From JANNGC01 sp043757045 (GTDB taxonomy: Bacteria > Verrucomicrobiota > Verrucomicrobiia > Limisphaerales > SIBH01): DNA of 18,278 nt. The position numbers and the translations under genes are program-made. Below the pieces are notes generated by a model. It saw nothing but the letters and a program-made list of their open reading frames with translations. It was not told the origin of the DNA and did no database searches. Where the stretch lies: contig JAYVQC010000206.1 of NCBI GenBank assembly GCA_043757045.1, forward strand, positions 1 through 18,278, given 5' to 3'. This document shows positions 6,040 through 13,912 of this stretch, piece by piece; the first letter of the stretch is position 1; each line of letters starts with the position of its first letter.

Positions 6040-6202
6040 GCCGCGCGGCTTGCGGTCGAGCGAGGCACCGTGAAACAGTGGCAGCAGATGAGTCCGGTCT
6101 GTCCAACGCAAAGTTCGACCACCGATTGCGCCACGCACTTCAGCTCCTCGGCGCATCTGCGTTCCGGCTCGTGTTTGGGGGGTGCGGCTGTGATGCTGCA
6201 CA

Positions 6203-6240
6203 GGGCCGCCGCAGGGGCGCGGCGGCCCGTTTCTTTTTTT
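6203..6240 (+). terminator. Terminator-like hairpin with T-run, no assigned gene
   Basis: GGGCCGCCGC (6203-6212) pairs perfectly with GCGGCGGCCC (6219-6228) across a 6-base loop. It is followed by G and a T-rich run (6230-6240, TTTCTTTTTTT). In form this is a strong rightward intrinsic terminator, yet no rightward gene precedes it in the 5642-6200 stretch. It may end an unrecognised RNA or be a relic. Confidence 0.55.
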
Positions 6241-6489
6241 CCAGATCGCCGCTCTGGCCTCGTTCAACCCCGGCATGAGCGCCCGGGGGTGTGACGGTGA
6301 GGAAGTGAACCGCCGCTCCTGATGGTCGGGAGCAAGATGAGAGATCTGCTTTTGCCCAGGCCCGCCAACTCCGAACAACCACGCCAGGAGACAAGACCAT
6401 GCCCACCGCAACGTCAAAGGCGACCAACTCGGCGAGAGCAGGAAGCTTTTTTGTTTCACCCGCGCCCGTTGCTCCGCGCAGTGCCCGGT

Positions 6490-7275
6490 TCAGCGGCGTT
6501 GGTTCCAAGTTTCATTCTCGTACTGGTCGCGGCACAGCTCGGCGAGGCGCGCACGGGGAACGTCGGAGAATTTCTCCCGTGCGTCCCACTCTACGGCGAG
6601 GGCGGCGCGGATTTGTGGTGGCGAGGCCGGAACATTCCGCACGAACTGGGTGTGGCCTCGGCTCGCGCGGTAGTCTGGCTGCGCGCTGGGAAAACGCAGC
6701 AACGCGTCAATGAGCGAGAGATCGAACCCGTGCAGAATCGTGCCGTGGAAAACGAGCGCGTGCCGACGGCGGCGCTGGGCGTTGCCGGAGAATTTCAGCC
6801 AGGGGGAAGGCGGGTTGAGAGTTGAGGGTTGAGAGTTGAGAGGCGGAGTTGCCGCCCCGCTCTCAACTTCTTGAAACGCCAAATCGGTGTGGCCTTTCAC
6901 GGCCACGTTCACCCCCAGCAACTGCTCCAACGCCGCGCGATTCCGCTCCATCACAAATTCATTCGTGCCGGTGACGGTGGCCAGCGGGCCGTTTTCGCCG
7001 ATGTGCAGGGTGAGGTTGTAGTTCAAACAGCCCGGCCCCTGGACCACAGTGCCGCCGCCGCTGCATCGGCGCAGGATGGGAACCCCGCGCCGTTCGCATT
7101 CCTGCACGTTCACTTCACTGGCGATGCGGTTGCCGTAGCCGACCACCACGAACGGCACGGGCGATTCCCAGAAGCGCAGCGTCTCCTCGCCGCGCTCGTC
7201 GCAGCGGTCGAGCAACGCCTCGTCGCACGCCAGGTTCTCGGCGGGCGTCGGGAAGGTGAGGTCGAGGAGTTTCAT
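6490..7275 (-). CDS. lplA: Lipoate-protein ligase (LplA/LipB/BPL fold)
   Basis: The product is 261 aa from the ATG at 7273-7275 (MKLLDLTFPTPAENLACDEA); the open frame extends upstream into a repeat and is not used. It attaches lipoate to lipoyl domains of 2-oxoacid dehydrogenase E2 and GcvH. The motifs are those of PF03099-type ligases: RRCSGGGTVVQGPGCLNYNL (about 69-88) for the ATP/lipoyl pocket, and the catalytic lysine in KFSGNAQRRRRHALVFHGT (K161). Residues about 135-158 (EVESGAATPPLNSQPSTLNP...) look foreign to the family. They are encoded by a heptamer repeat (6814-6841) and flanks, inserted in frame just before the catalytic lysine. The gene is divergent from aceE, whose complex needs lipoylation. 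Whether the enzyme is LplA or another lipoyltransferase subtype is less certain. Confidence 0.88.
   Translation of the reverse strand: MKLLDLTFPTPAENLACDEALLDRCDERGEETLRFWESPVPFVVVGYGNRIASEVNVQECERRGVPILRRCSGGGTVVQGPGCLNYNLTLHIGENGPLATVTGTNEFVMERNRAALEQLLGVNVAVKGHTDLAFQEVESGAATPPLNSQPSTLNPPSPWLKFSGNAQRRRRHALVFHGTILHGFDLSLIDALLRFPSAQPDYRASRGHTQFVRNVPASPPQIRAALAVEWDAREKFSDVPRARLAELCRDQYENETWNQRR
6814..6841. repeat. Tandem heptamer GTTGAGA x4 inside lplA
   Basis: Four consecutive heptamers (GTTGAGA, GTTGAGG, GTTGAGA, GTTGAGA) are followed by a GCGG/CCGC hairpin and an inverted CTCTCAACT near 6859-6867. This CTCAACTCTCAACC-type repeat looks like a dispersed intergenic element, but here it is translated within lplA (NSQPSTLNP). 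Confidence 0.8.
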
Positions 7276-7303
7276 GGGCCAGTATTGTTCATGACGCGCC
7301 GGA

Positions 7304-7406
7304 GCGCGGGCTTTCCAGCCCGCAGCAACGTTCGAGAGACGAGCGCACTCGGGCCAATCCAGTGCCCTTGTTCTTGCCACATTGCTGCGGGCTGGAAAGC
7401 CCGCGC
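7304..7406. repeat. 25-bp perfect inverted repeat between lplA and aceE
   Basis: Positions 7304-7328 (GCGCGGGCTTTCCAGCCCGC plus AGCAA) and 7382-7406 are perfect inverted repeats with 53 bp between them. Each arm also contains a smaller stem GCGGGCT/AGCCCGC. The unit occupies most of the 188-bp divergent intergenic space and so must overlap or adjoin the promoters of both genes. Confidence 0.85.
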
Positions 7407-7463
7407 CCCGGGTTCGATTTCATCGCTTGGTTTTGAATTTCCACTCGTTTAGTTTCCGCCTCT

Positions 7464-10178
7464 GTGAGTGACAACGTGAAAGTCGAAAATTCATCCGCCA
7501 ACCGGTTTCCGCCCTCCACCCTGCGCGCGAACGGCAAGGGTGGTCGCCCCTACCTCGAATCCATTGAGGACTTGCTCGAAATGGTATTGCGCACGCAGGG
7601 CGAAGAGGCCGCGCCGTTGTTTCTCGAAGGTTTCGTGGACAAGCTCCGCCGCTCCGGCATCCAGGTCCCTGGCCCGGTCAGCACGCCTTACATCAACACC
7701 ATTCCCGCGTCCGAACAGCCGGAGTTTCCCGGCGATGGCGCGATTGAACGCCGCATCCGCAGCATCATCCGCTGGAACGCGATGGCGATGGTGGTGAATG
7801 CGAACACGAAGCACGACGGTCTGGGCGGGCACATCTCGTCCTTCGCCTCCAGCGCCACGTTGTACGAGGTCGCGCAGAATCATTTTTTCCGCGGTGGCGA
7901 CAAGAGCATCGGCGATTTTATTTTCTTCCAAGGCCACGCCACGCCGGGCAACTACGCGCGCGCTTTCCTCGAAGGCCGTTTAACGAAGGAGCAGTTGAGC
8001 AACTTCCGCCAGGAACTCGCCGAGGGCGGCGGTCTCTCCAGCTACCCGCATCCGTACCTGATGCCGAACTTCTGGCAGTTCCCCACGGTGTCGATGGGGC
8101 TGGGTCCAATCATCTCAATTTATCAGGCGCGTTTTTTGCGCTACTTGCAGGCGCGCGGCTTCATCCCCACGGAGAACGAGCCGAAGGTCTGGGCCTTCGT
8201 CGGCGACGGCGAATCGGACGAGCCGGAAACGCTCGGCGCGCTCACGCTCGCGTCGCGCGAGAATCTCGACAACTTGATCTGGGTCGTGAACTGCAACCTC
8301 CAGCGCCTCGACGGCCCGGTGCGCGGCAACGGCAAGATCATCCAGGAACTCGAAGGCGCGTTTCTCGGCGCGGGCTGGAACGTCATCAAAGTCATCTGGG
8401 GTTCGGACTGGGATGAACTGTTCGCGAACGACCACGACGGCCTGCTGTTGCGCCGCATGAACGAGTGCGTTGATGGCGATTTCCAGAAATACATCGTCGA
8501 GAGCGGCAGCTACATCCGCCGGCATTTCTTCGGCAAATATCCCGCGCTGGCGGCGCGCGTGACGCACCTGAGCGACGAGCAGTTGCGCAAGATGCTGCGC
8601 GGCGGCCACGACCAGGGCAAAGTTTATGCGGCCTACAAGGCGGCGATGGACCACCGGGGCCAGCCCACGGTCATCCTCGCGAAGACGGTCAAGGGCTACG
8701 GACTCGGCGAGGCCGGCGAGGGCCGCAACATTTCGCATCAGCAGAAGAAGATGAACGAAAAGGAGCTGCGCGAATTCCGCACGCGGTTCGACATCCCGAT
8801 CTCCGACGACAAGATCGCGGACATGCCGTTCTTCAAGCCGGCGGAGGACAGCCCGGAGATCAAGTATCTGCTCGAACGCCGCGAGAAGCTCGGCGGCTTC
8901 CTGCCCAAGCGGGTGGTGAAAGCGCCGAAGCTCACGACCCCGACGGCGGAAGAATTCGGCGCGGGCGCGTTGAAAGGCGGGCGCGTGGTTTCGACCACCG
9001 GCGCGTTTGTCGATCTGTTCGGCAAACTGCTGCGCGACGAAAAGATTGGCCGCCACATCGTGCCCATCATTCCCGACGAGGCGCGGACGTTCGGCATCGA
9101 TCCGATGTTCCGCGAGTTCGGCATCTACTCGTCGAAGGGCCAGCTTTACGAGCCGGTGGACAACGACACCCTGAGTTTTTATCACGAGGCGAAGGACGGG
9201 CAGATTCTTGAGGAAGGCATCACCGAGGCCGGCTCCATGTCGTCGTTCATCAGCGCGGGCACGGCTTACGCCACCGTGGGCGTGAACATGATTCCGTTCT
9301 TCATCTACTACTCGATGTTCGGCTTCCAGCGCATCGGCGATCAAATCTGGCTGGCTGGCGACATCCGCGCGAAGGGCTTCCTCTGCGGCGCGACCTACGG
9401 CCGCACCACGCTGAACGGCGAGGGCCTGCAACATCAGGACGGTCACAGCATGCTCACCGCGAGCACGGTGCCGACGATTTACGCTTACGACCCGGCGTTC
9501 GCGTACGAGATTGCCGTCATCGTCGCCGATGGATTGAAGCGCATGTATCGCGACGGCGAGGAAGTGTTCTACTACCTCACGCTCTACAACGAAGGCTACG
9601 AGCAACCCGCGATGCCCGAGGGTGCCAAGGACGGCATCCTCAACGGCCTCTACAAATTCCGCAAAGGCCCGGAAGGCAAGAAGCACACGGCGCAGATTCT
9701 CGGCAGCGGACCGATCATTCATTCCGCGTTGAAGGCGCAGCAGATTCTCGCCGAGCGTTACGACGTGAGCGCCGACGTGTGGAGCGCGACGAGTTACAAG
9801 CGCCTGCGCAACGAGGCGCTCAATGCGCGCCACTGGAACATGCTGCACCCGACCGAGACGCCGAAGAAATCCTATGTCGAGACCGTGCTGGCGAATGAGA
9901 AGGGTCCGTTCGTCGCCGTGTCCGACAACATGCGCCTCGTGCCCGAGCAGATCGCGCAATGGGTTCCGGGCGGATTGTTCGCGCTCGGCACGGACGGCTT
10001 TGGCCGCAGCGACACGCGCGAACGCCTGCGCCGCTTCTTCGAGGTGGACGCCGAGAGCACCGTCATCGGCACGCTCTACACGCTGGCGGAAAAGGGTTTG
10101 ATCGAACGCTCCGTCGTCGCGCAGGCGATGAAGGATTTGCACTACGACGCGGACAAGGTTTTCCCGCAGTTGCTGTAA
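7464..10178 (+). CDS. aceE: Pyruvate dehydrogenase E1 component, homodimeric type
   Basis: The product is 904 aa (E. coli AceE is 887). It decarboxylates pyruvate with thiamine diphosphate and reductively acetylates the lipoyl group of E2 in the cytosolic PDH complex. The ThDP/Mg motif starts at GDGESDEPETLG (about 248-259) and continues through NLIWVVNCNLQRLDGPVRGN. The N-terminal substrate region has HDGLGGHISSFASSATLYEV (about 118-137), and the transketolase-like middle domain has EGITEAGSMSSFISAGTAYA and GLQHQDGHS. The C-terminal domain ends FEVDAESTVIGTLYTLAEKG. The start is GTG at 7464. The first 25 residues (SSANRFPPSTLRANGKGG) are a variable extension, so a slightly later start is possible. 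There is no clear Shine-Dalgarno site. E2 and E3 are not adjacent: the next gene starts 3 bp after the stop but is an MNT nucleotidyltransferase. Confidence 0.97.
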   Translation: MSDNVKVENSSANRFPPSTLRANGKGGRPYLESIEDLLEMVLRTQGEEAAPLFLEGFVDKLRRSGIQVPGPVSTPYINTIPASEQPEFPGDGAIERRIRSIIRWNAMAMVVNANTKHDGLGGHISSFASSATLYEVAQNHFFRGGDKSIGDFIFFQGHATPGNYARAFLEGRLTKEQLSNFRQELAEGGGLSSYPHPYLMPNFWQFPTVSMGLGPIISIYQARFLRYLQARGFIPTENEPKVWAFVGDGESDEPETLGALTLASRENLDNLIWVVNCNLQRLDGPVRGNGKIIQELEGAFLGAGWNVIKVIWGSDWDELFANDHDGLLLRRMNECVDGDFQKYIVESGSYIRRHFFGKYPALAARVTHLSDEQLRKMLRGGHDQGKVYAAYKAAMDHRGQPTVILAKTVKGYGLGEAGEGRNISHQQKKMNEKELREFRTRFDIPISDDKIADMPFFKPAEDSPEIKYLLERREKLGGFLPKRVVKAPKLTTPTAEEFGAGALKGGRVVSTTGAFVDLFGKLLRDEKIGRHIVPIIPDEARTFGIDPMFREFGIYSSKGQLYEPVDNDTLSFYHEAKDGQILEEGITEAGSMSSFISAGTAYATVGVNMIPFFIYYSMFGFQRIGDQIWLAGDIRAKGFLCGATYGRTTLNGEGLQHQDGHSMLTASTVPTIYAYDPAFAYEIAVIVADGLKRMYRDGEEVFYYLTLYNEGYEQPAMPEGAKDGILNGLYKFRKGPEGKKHTAQILGSGPIIHSALKAQQILAERYDVSADVWSATSYKRLRNEALNARHWNMLHPTETPKKSYVETVLANEKGPFVAVSDNMRLVPEQIAQWVPGGLFALGTDGFGRSDTRERLRRFFEVDAESTVIGTLYTLAEKGLIERSVVAQAMKDLHYDADKVFPQLL

Positions 10179-10181
10179 GCC

Positions 10182-10502
10182 GTGAAGACGCTCGACGAGA
10201 AATTGCTGCAAACGGTGACGCAACGACTCGTGGCGGAATTTCAGCCCGAACAAATCTGGCTCTACGGTTCGCACGCTTGGGGAGAGCCGCACGAGGACAG
10301 CGACGTGGACCTGCTCGTGGTCGTGCCGCAAAGCGACGAGTCGCCCATCCGCCGTTCTCAACGCGCGCACCGCTGCCTGCGCGGTCTCCGCCTCCCCAAA
10401 GACGTGCTCGTGGAAACGCGCCAGGAAGTGGACCGCGTGAAGAGTCTCCACACTTCGCTCGAAAACACCATCCTCAGCCGGGGCCGGAGGCTGTATGGCT
10501 GA
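10182..10502 (+). CDS. MNT-type minimal nucleotidyltransferase
   Basis: The product is 106 aa from GTG at 10182, only 3 bp after the aceE stop. The polymerase-beta-like core is WLYGSHAWGEPHEDSDVDLL, with the G29-S30 loop and the D41/D43 pair, and a third acidic residue in LPKDVLVE (D74). Such proteins form HEPN/MNT modules, in which the MNT protein AMPylates and silences the HEPN ribonuclease. The HEPN gene follows and overlaps by 8 bp. All three catalytic acidic residues are present. The role as antitoxin is known for family members and inferred here. Confidence 0.88.
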   Translation: MKTLDEKLLQTVTQRLVAEFQPEQIWLYGSHAWGEPHEDSDVDLLVVVPQSDESPIRRSQRAHRCLRGLRLPKDVLVETRQEVDRVKSLHTSLENTILSRGRRLYG

Positions 10503-10908
10503 CGCTGCTGCGTCGGAGGCGAAAGCCTGGATGACGAAGGCGTGGCGCGATTTGGAAACCGCCCGCCGCAGCGCGAACACCGAGCCGCCCTTCTACGACA
10601 TCGCAGTTTACCATCTCCAACAGGCGGCGGAGAAAGCGGTCAAGGCCTTCCTCGTTCACCACCAGCAGCCGTGGCAGAAAACTCACGACATCGAAGTGCT
10701 CGTGGATCTGGCGTCTGACATCGAAGCGGACTTCGACAAACTTGCCGACGCTGCGGACGTTCTGACGCCCTACGCCACCCGCTTTCGTTATCCGAACGCC
10801 ACCTTCGCCGTGGAACCGCAGCCCGCCGAATACGACGAAGCGCTGCGCCAGGCGCAGTCCATTTACGATTTCGTTCTCGTCCGGCTTCCTGCGACCGCGC
10901 ATCCCTGA
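10495..10908 (+). CDS. HEPN-domain protein, partner of the MNT nucleotidyltransferase
   Basis: The product is 137 aa. HEPN features are the N-terminal AKAWMTKAWRDLETARR helix, YDIAVYHLQQAAEKAVKAFL (about 34-53), HDIEVLVDLA, and TPYATRFRYPNATF (about 91-104). The start ATG at 10495 overlaps the upstream stop by 8 bp, so translation is coupled. The R-X4-6-H ribonuclease motif of toxic HEPN proteins is not visible where expected: RFRYPNATF has no histidine. The protein may therefore act non-nucleolytically or use other residues. The module could be a toxin-antitoxin or defence unit, or a sensor. Confidence 0.85.
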   Translation: MADAAASEAKAWMTKAWRDLETARRSANTEPPFYDIAVYHLQQAAEKAVKAFLVHHQQPWQKTHDIEVLVDLASDIEADFDKLADAADVLTPYATRFRYPNATFAVEPQPAEYDEALRQAQSIYDFVLVRLPATAHP

Positions 10909-10913
10909 GAATG

Positions 10914-10936
10914 GCGGCGCTCTGCCGAGACGCCGC
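10914..10936. repeat. Hairpin between convergent genes
   Basis: GCGGCG (10914-10919) pairs with CGCCGC (10931-10936) around CTCTGCCGAGA. It lies in the 41-bp gap between the HEPN stop (10908) and the stop of the leftward gene (10950). It may serve as a shared 3' hairpin; there is no T-run on either side. The sequence looks like a dispersed palindrome. Confidence 0.5.
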
Positions 10937-10949
10937 TACCGCGAGTGAT

Positions 10950-13709
10950 TCAATTCCTCAGCCGGAAGTATTTCTCCGGCACACCCGCGGCGCTTTCGGT
11001 GTGGTTGCTGCCCGCCGGGGCGGCGTCGAGATACGGGCCGGTGACGTTGGTCGCGGATTGCAGGATGAAACTGCCCAGCCAGTTCAGGTAAATCTGATCG
11101 TTGGTGCGCGTGATGGTGATGGCGCCGGGCGGCTGGATGATGTTGCCGATGGTCATGGCCAGCAGGCCGTTGTTGCTGTCCAGCGCGAAGAGTTTGCCGC
11201 CGCCAAAATCGAGCGCGCCCGCGAAATTGTCGTTCGCATTGTCACTGGGGAAAATTTCCTGGTCCACGAGCACGGGCGGGTTCGCGAGGTTGAAGGTGGT
11301 GTAGAGCCGGAGATGGTCGGGGTTCTCAATGGAGATGGAGGCGAGCAATCCCTGGTCGGCCTTCACGGCCAGCGGCAAGGCGGTCGAGGCGAACTGCGCG
11401 GAGGAATAGCTGTGCAGGATCGTGCCCGTGCCGGTTCCGAGATCGAACGAAATCTGCCGCAGCGGCGTCGTGCCGTCGCCCTTCGCCCACACGGTGTCGC
11501 CCGCGCCGAAGGCCAGCCCCAGTCCAAACGCGTTCGCACCCGCGCCGCTCACCGTGATGGGCTGCGCGGTGAAGTTGTCGCCGCCATTGGCCGTGGTGAA
11601 GATCGCGAAGACGTTGCTGTTGCGCGAGCCGGCGAGAAGCTGGATGTCGTTGCCCGCGCCGCGCACGTCGAAGGTGTCGCCCCAGCGGTTGGTGGCGCTG
11701 CCGGTCGGGTTGCCGCTGTAGGCGAGCGTCGGCGAATCACCGATGATTTCCAGCGTCCAGCGGTAGATGCGAAAATCCGCGCCGCTCTGCGCGAGGTTCG
11801 CGAGGAAGATGCGCCCGTCATCACTCGCGCCGATTTTGCTCAGGGCAAAGGTTCCGCCCGTCACGCCGCTCAGGCCCATCTGGCCGATGTCTTCGCCGGA
11901 ACCCGCGTTCAGCACATACACGCTGTTGGCCGGCGTGCGGGTCACGATGAGAATGTTGCCCGAGTCAGGGTTGTAAGTGAGACCGCGTTGCGCGCTGTCC
12001 GTGGTGAGGTAGGGCCGTGAGCCGGGCGCGTTGCTCCACAAAATAATCATCGCCTCCGAGCGCACCAGCGGCGTGATGGTGACGGTGGCGTTGGAACTGG
12101 TGATGGAGCCGAGCGCGTTGGTGACGAGGACACGATACACGCCCGCCTGGTTCGTGGACGCGCCGACGACGGCGTAGGCGGTGCTGTTCGCGCCCGCGAT
12201 GTTCACGCCGTTCGACTGCCATTGGTAGTATAGCGGCTTCGCGCCCGCCGCACCCACGACGAGATTGATGGAGCCTCCTTCGAGCAAAGTTTGCGAGAGC
12301 GGCTGGGTAAAGATGGACGGAGGATTTGTGTCCGAGGCAATCCGCACTTTCATCACGGCGGCGGTGGGAATGGTCTGGCCCTTGTTCGTATCAATCACGA
12401 AGGCCTGGCAGTAGAGGAAGGTCGGATTCGTCACGCTGTCCACGTCGTGATAGAGCGTGCCGTTCGATCCACCCAGCGGCTGGCTCGCGGCGGGCGCGTT
12501 CTGGCGCAATCTCATGCTGGAAAGAATCGTGTCCTGTCCGCCCGCCGGCTGGCCGGAGCCGAAGCCGTCCGTGGCGCGCGCGCGCAGATACGCGCCGCCG
12601 TTGGTGAAGGAAAATCCATCGTCAATGTCCAGCCGGGTCACGCCGCGCGTCGCCGTGCCCGGCAGGAAACTCGCGAACAACGTCCGCTGCGCGTCGAAGC
12701 GCGCGAAGGTCAGCCCCTGCGGCGGCGACACGAGCAGGGCGAGCGGGTTCTCGATGATGAGCGGGAGGATTTCGCGCTCGTTCGCGCCTCCGAACGCGAG
12801 GTCGTTGTAGTCGAGCGACATCTTGTCGGCCACGAATTGGATCACGCTCGGGCGCACCGTCCAGATGCGCCCGCCGGTGTTCTGGACGCTGAAGTAGCAG
12901 TTGCCGTCGTCATCCACCGCGAGCGCGTTCACGCCGTTGAAGCCAGAGGCGACGCGCGTGGTCACGAGGTTGCCCGTCGGCGGACGTTGCGTGGCCCAAA
13001 TGCGGTGCCAGCCGTTCGTGCCGGCATTGCTCCAGGCCTGAACGTGATTGCCCATGCCGAGATAAACCGTGGTGTTGGTGCCTACCGTGCGCACGGCAAA
13101 ACCGCGCGGGATGCCGCCGCGCGCCGGGACGCCGTTCGTCGTGACGGTGGGGCTGACATACACGCCCACGTCGAGGAGGTTCGTGTCCACATTGAAGGCG
13201 CGGGTGAGCACGGCGTTGAGCGCAGCCGGATCGCCGCCCGCCGACGCTCCGCCCAGTGTGCCGCCGGGCGCGAAGAAAACATTGGGGCTGGCGTTTAACG
13301 GCCCGCCGAAGACCCACAGTTTGTCCGAGACCGCGTCGTAAGCCAGGCTCTGGCACCACTGGAGCGCGGGCGCGCCGCTGGCGGTGATGAGTCCGGTGTC
13401 GCGGAAGTTGGACCCCGCAAACGCGCCGTTCGTGACCACGATGGCCGCGATGCCAATGGTGCCGCCGGGGCGGTCCGCCGCCGTTGTCGAGCCGCGCGCC
13501 TGGTAGATGATGCCGCGCGCCGCGTCCACCGCGATGTCGCGCTCCAACCCGGCGGTGGCGGCGTAATTCGTACCGATGGTCGGGGCCTGGTTGGTGTCGA
13601 GGACGTTATAGCCTTCCACGAACTGATAGCCGGCGGCGCGCGCCGGGAGCGAGGTCAGCGGGAGAACTAGAATGGCGAACAGCCAGGCGCAACAACGGAT
13701 CTTGGACAT
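10950..13709 (-). CDS. Secreted DUF4623/Ig-like multidomain protein
   Basis: The product is 919 aa from the ATG at 13707-13709, preceded at 6-bp spacing by AAAGGA, one of the few good ribosome-binding sites here. Residues 1-26 (MSKIRCCAWLFAILVLPLTS-LPARAA) are a signal peptide, so the protein is exported. Residues about 30-460 look like a beta-propeller-type region with repeated V..DA..G.IY/LAVDDDGN patterns. Residues about 463-547 (PPSIFTQPLSQTLLEGGSIN, YYQWQSNGVNIAGANSTAY, GVYRVLVTNALGS) are an immunoglobulin-like domain. Residues about 548-860 resemble DUF4623 (RGLTYNPDSGNILIVTRTP, VYVLNAGSGEDIG). The C-terminus QSATNVTGPY...EKYFRLRN is a common Verrucomicrobiota ending. Substrate and partner are unknown; a surface or extracellular binding role is inferred. 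Confidence 0.85.
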   Translation of the reverse strand: MSKIRCCAWLFAILVLPLTSLPARAAGYQFVEGYNVLDTNQAPTIGTNYAATAGLERDIAVDAARGIIYQARGSTTAADRPGGTIGIAAIVVTNGAFAGSNFRDTGLITASGAPALQWCQSLAYDAVSDKLWVFGGPLNASPNVFFAPGGTLGGASAGGDPAALNAVLTRAFNVDTNLLDVGVYVSPTVTTNGVPARGGIPRGFAVRTVGTNTTVYLGMGNHVQAWSNAGTNGWHRIWATQRPPTGNLVTTRVASGFNGVNALAVDDDGNCYFSVQNTGGRIWTVRPSVIQFVADKMSLDYNDLAFGGANEREILPLIIENPLALLVSPPQGLTFARFDAQRTLFASFLPGTATRGVTRLDIDDGFSFTNGGAYLRARATDGFGSGQPAGGQDTILSSMRLRQNAPAASQPLGGSNGTLYHDVDSVTNPTFLYCQAFVIDTNKGQTIPTAAVMKVRIASDTNPPSIFTQPLSQTLLEGGSINLVVGAAGAKPLYYQWQSNGVNIAGANSTAYAVVGASTNQAGVYRVLVTNALGSITSSNATVTITPLVRSEAMIILWSNAPGSRPYLTTDSAQRGLTYNPDSGNILIVTRTPANSVYVLNAGSGEDIGQMGLSGVTGGTFALSKIGASDDGRIFLANLAQSGADFRIYRWTLEIIGDSPTLAYSGNPTGSATNRWGDTFDVRGAGNDIQLLAGSRNSNVFAIFTTANGGDNFTAQPITVSGAGANAFGLGLAFGAGDTVWAKGDGTTPLRQISFDLGTGTGTILHSYSSAQFASTALPLAVKADQGLLASISIENPDHLRLYTTFNLANPPVLVDQEIFPSDNANDNFAGALDFGGGKLFALDSNNGLLAMTIGNIIQPPGAITITRTNDQIYLNWLGSFILQSATNVTGPYLDAAPAGSNHTESAAGVPEKYFRLRN

Positions 13710-13836
13710 ACGATTTCCTTTTTTTGTTTCGCAGCGGACGGGCCACGGGAACGGCTTGGAACGCACACGGAGTTTGTGGTGCAGAGCCAACCAGCCGGAG
13801 CGGAAACACGCAACGGAAATGGTGTCCCTCACCGCG

Positions 13837-13905
13837 CCGGGGCGCGGGCGTCCCGCCCGCCGTTGCGCGCCTGTCGTCAGGGCGGGCGAGACGCCCGCGC
13901 CCCGG
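13837..13905. repeat. 23-bp inverted repeat (GGGGCGCGGGCGTCCCGCCC family)
   Basis: Positions 13837-13859 and 13883-13905 are inverted repeats with one mismatch, separated by 23 bp. They lie in the 203-bp gap downstream of the GHL10 gene stop (13913) and upstream of the DUF4623-like gene. The unit could be a 3' hairpin for the former or simply a dispersed repeat. Confidence 0.8.
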
Positions 13906-13912
13906 TGCTGAA

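Larger units (their letters stand above)
5642..6489. other. Intergenic region of about 850 bp without a credible gene
   Basis: Between the lipoprotein gene start (5641) and the lplA stop (6490) all open frames are short, overlap in several phases and give Arg/Pro/Ser-rich low-quality translations. The region contains a 16-bp direct repeat (6003-6039) and a terminator-like hairpin (6203-6240), both described separately. It may hold decayed mobile-element DNA or an unrecognised RNA. Two T-rich stretches (around 6020 and 6450) stand out from the GC-rich surroundings. Confidence 0.6.

Noticed and set aside
5895..6508. Overlapping short ORFs in the 5642-6489 region as possible genes
   Set aside because: They overlap in several frames and lack protein-like composition, start-site signals or recognisable motifs.
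6814..6841. CRISPR-like or microsatellite array
   Set aside because: Four heptamers with no spacers inside a coding frame are not a CRISPR array; it is annotated as a tandem repeat.
8115..10580. Long minus-strand ORF (821 aa)
   Set aside because: It lies antisense to the well-supported aceE, has no recognisable motifs and an Arg/Val/His-biased composition, and is explained by GC-rich codon bias.
10911..13298. Plus-strand ORFs of 369 aa and 335 aa
   Set aside because: Both are antisense to the DUF4623/Ig-like gene, Arg/Val/Gly/His-rich, with no motif.
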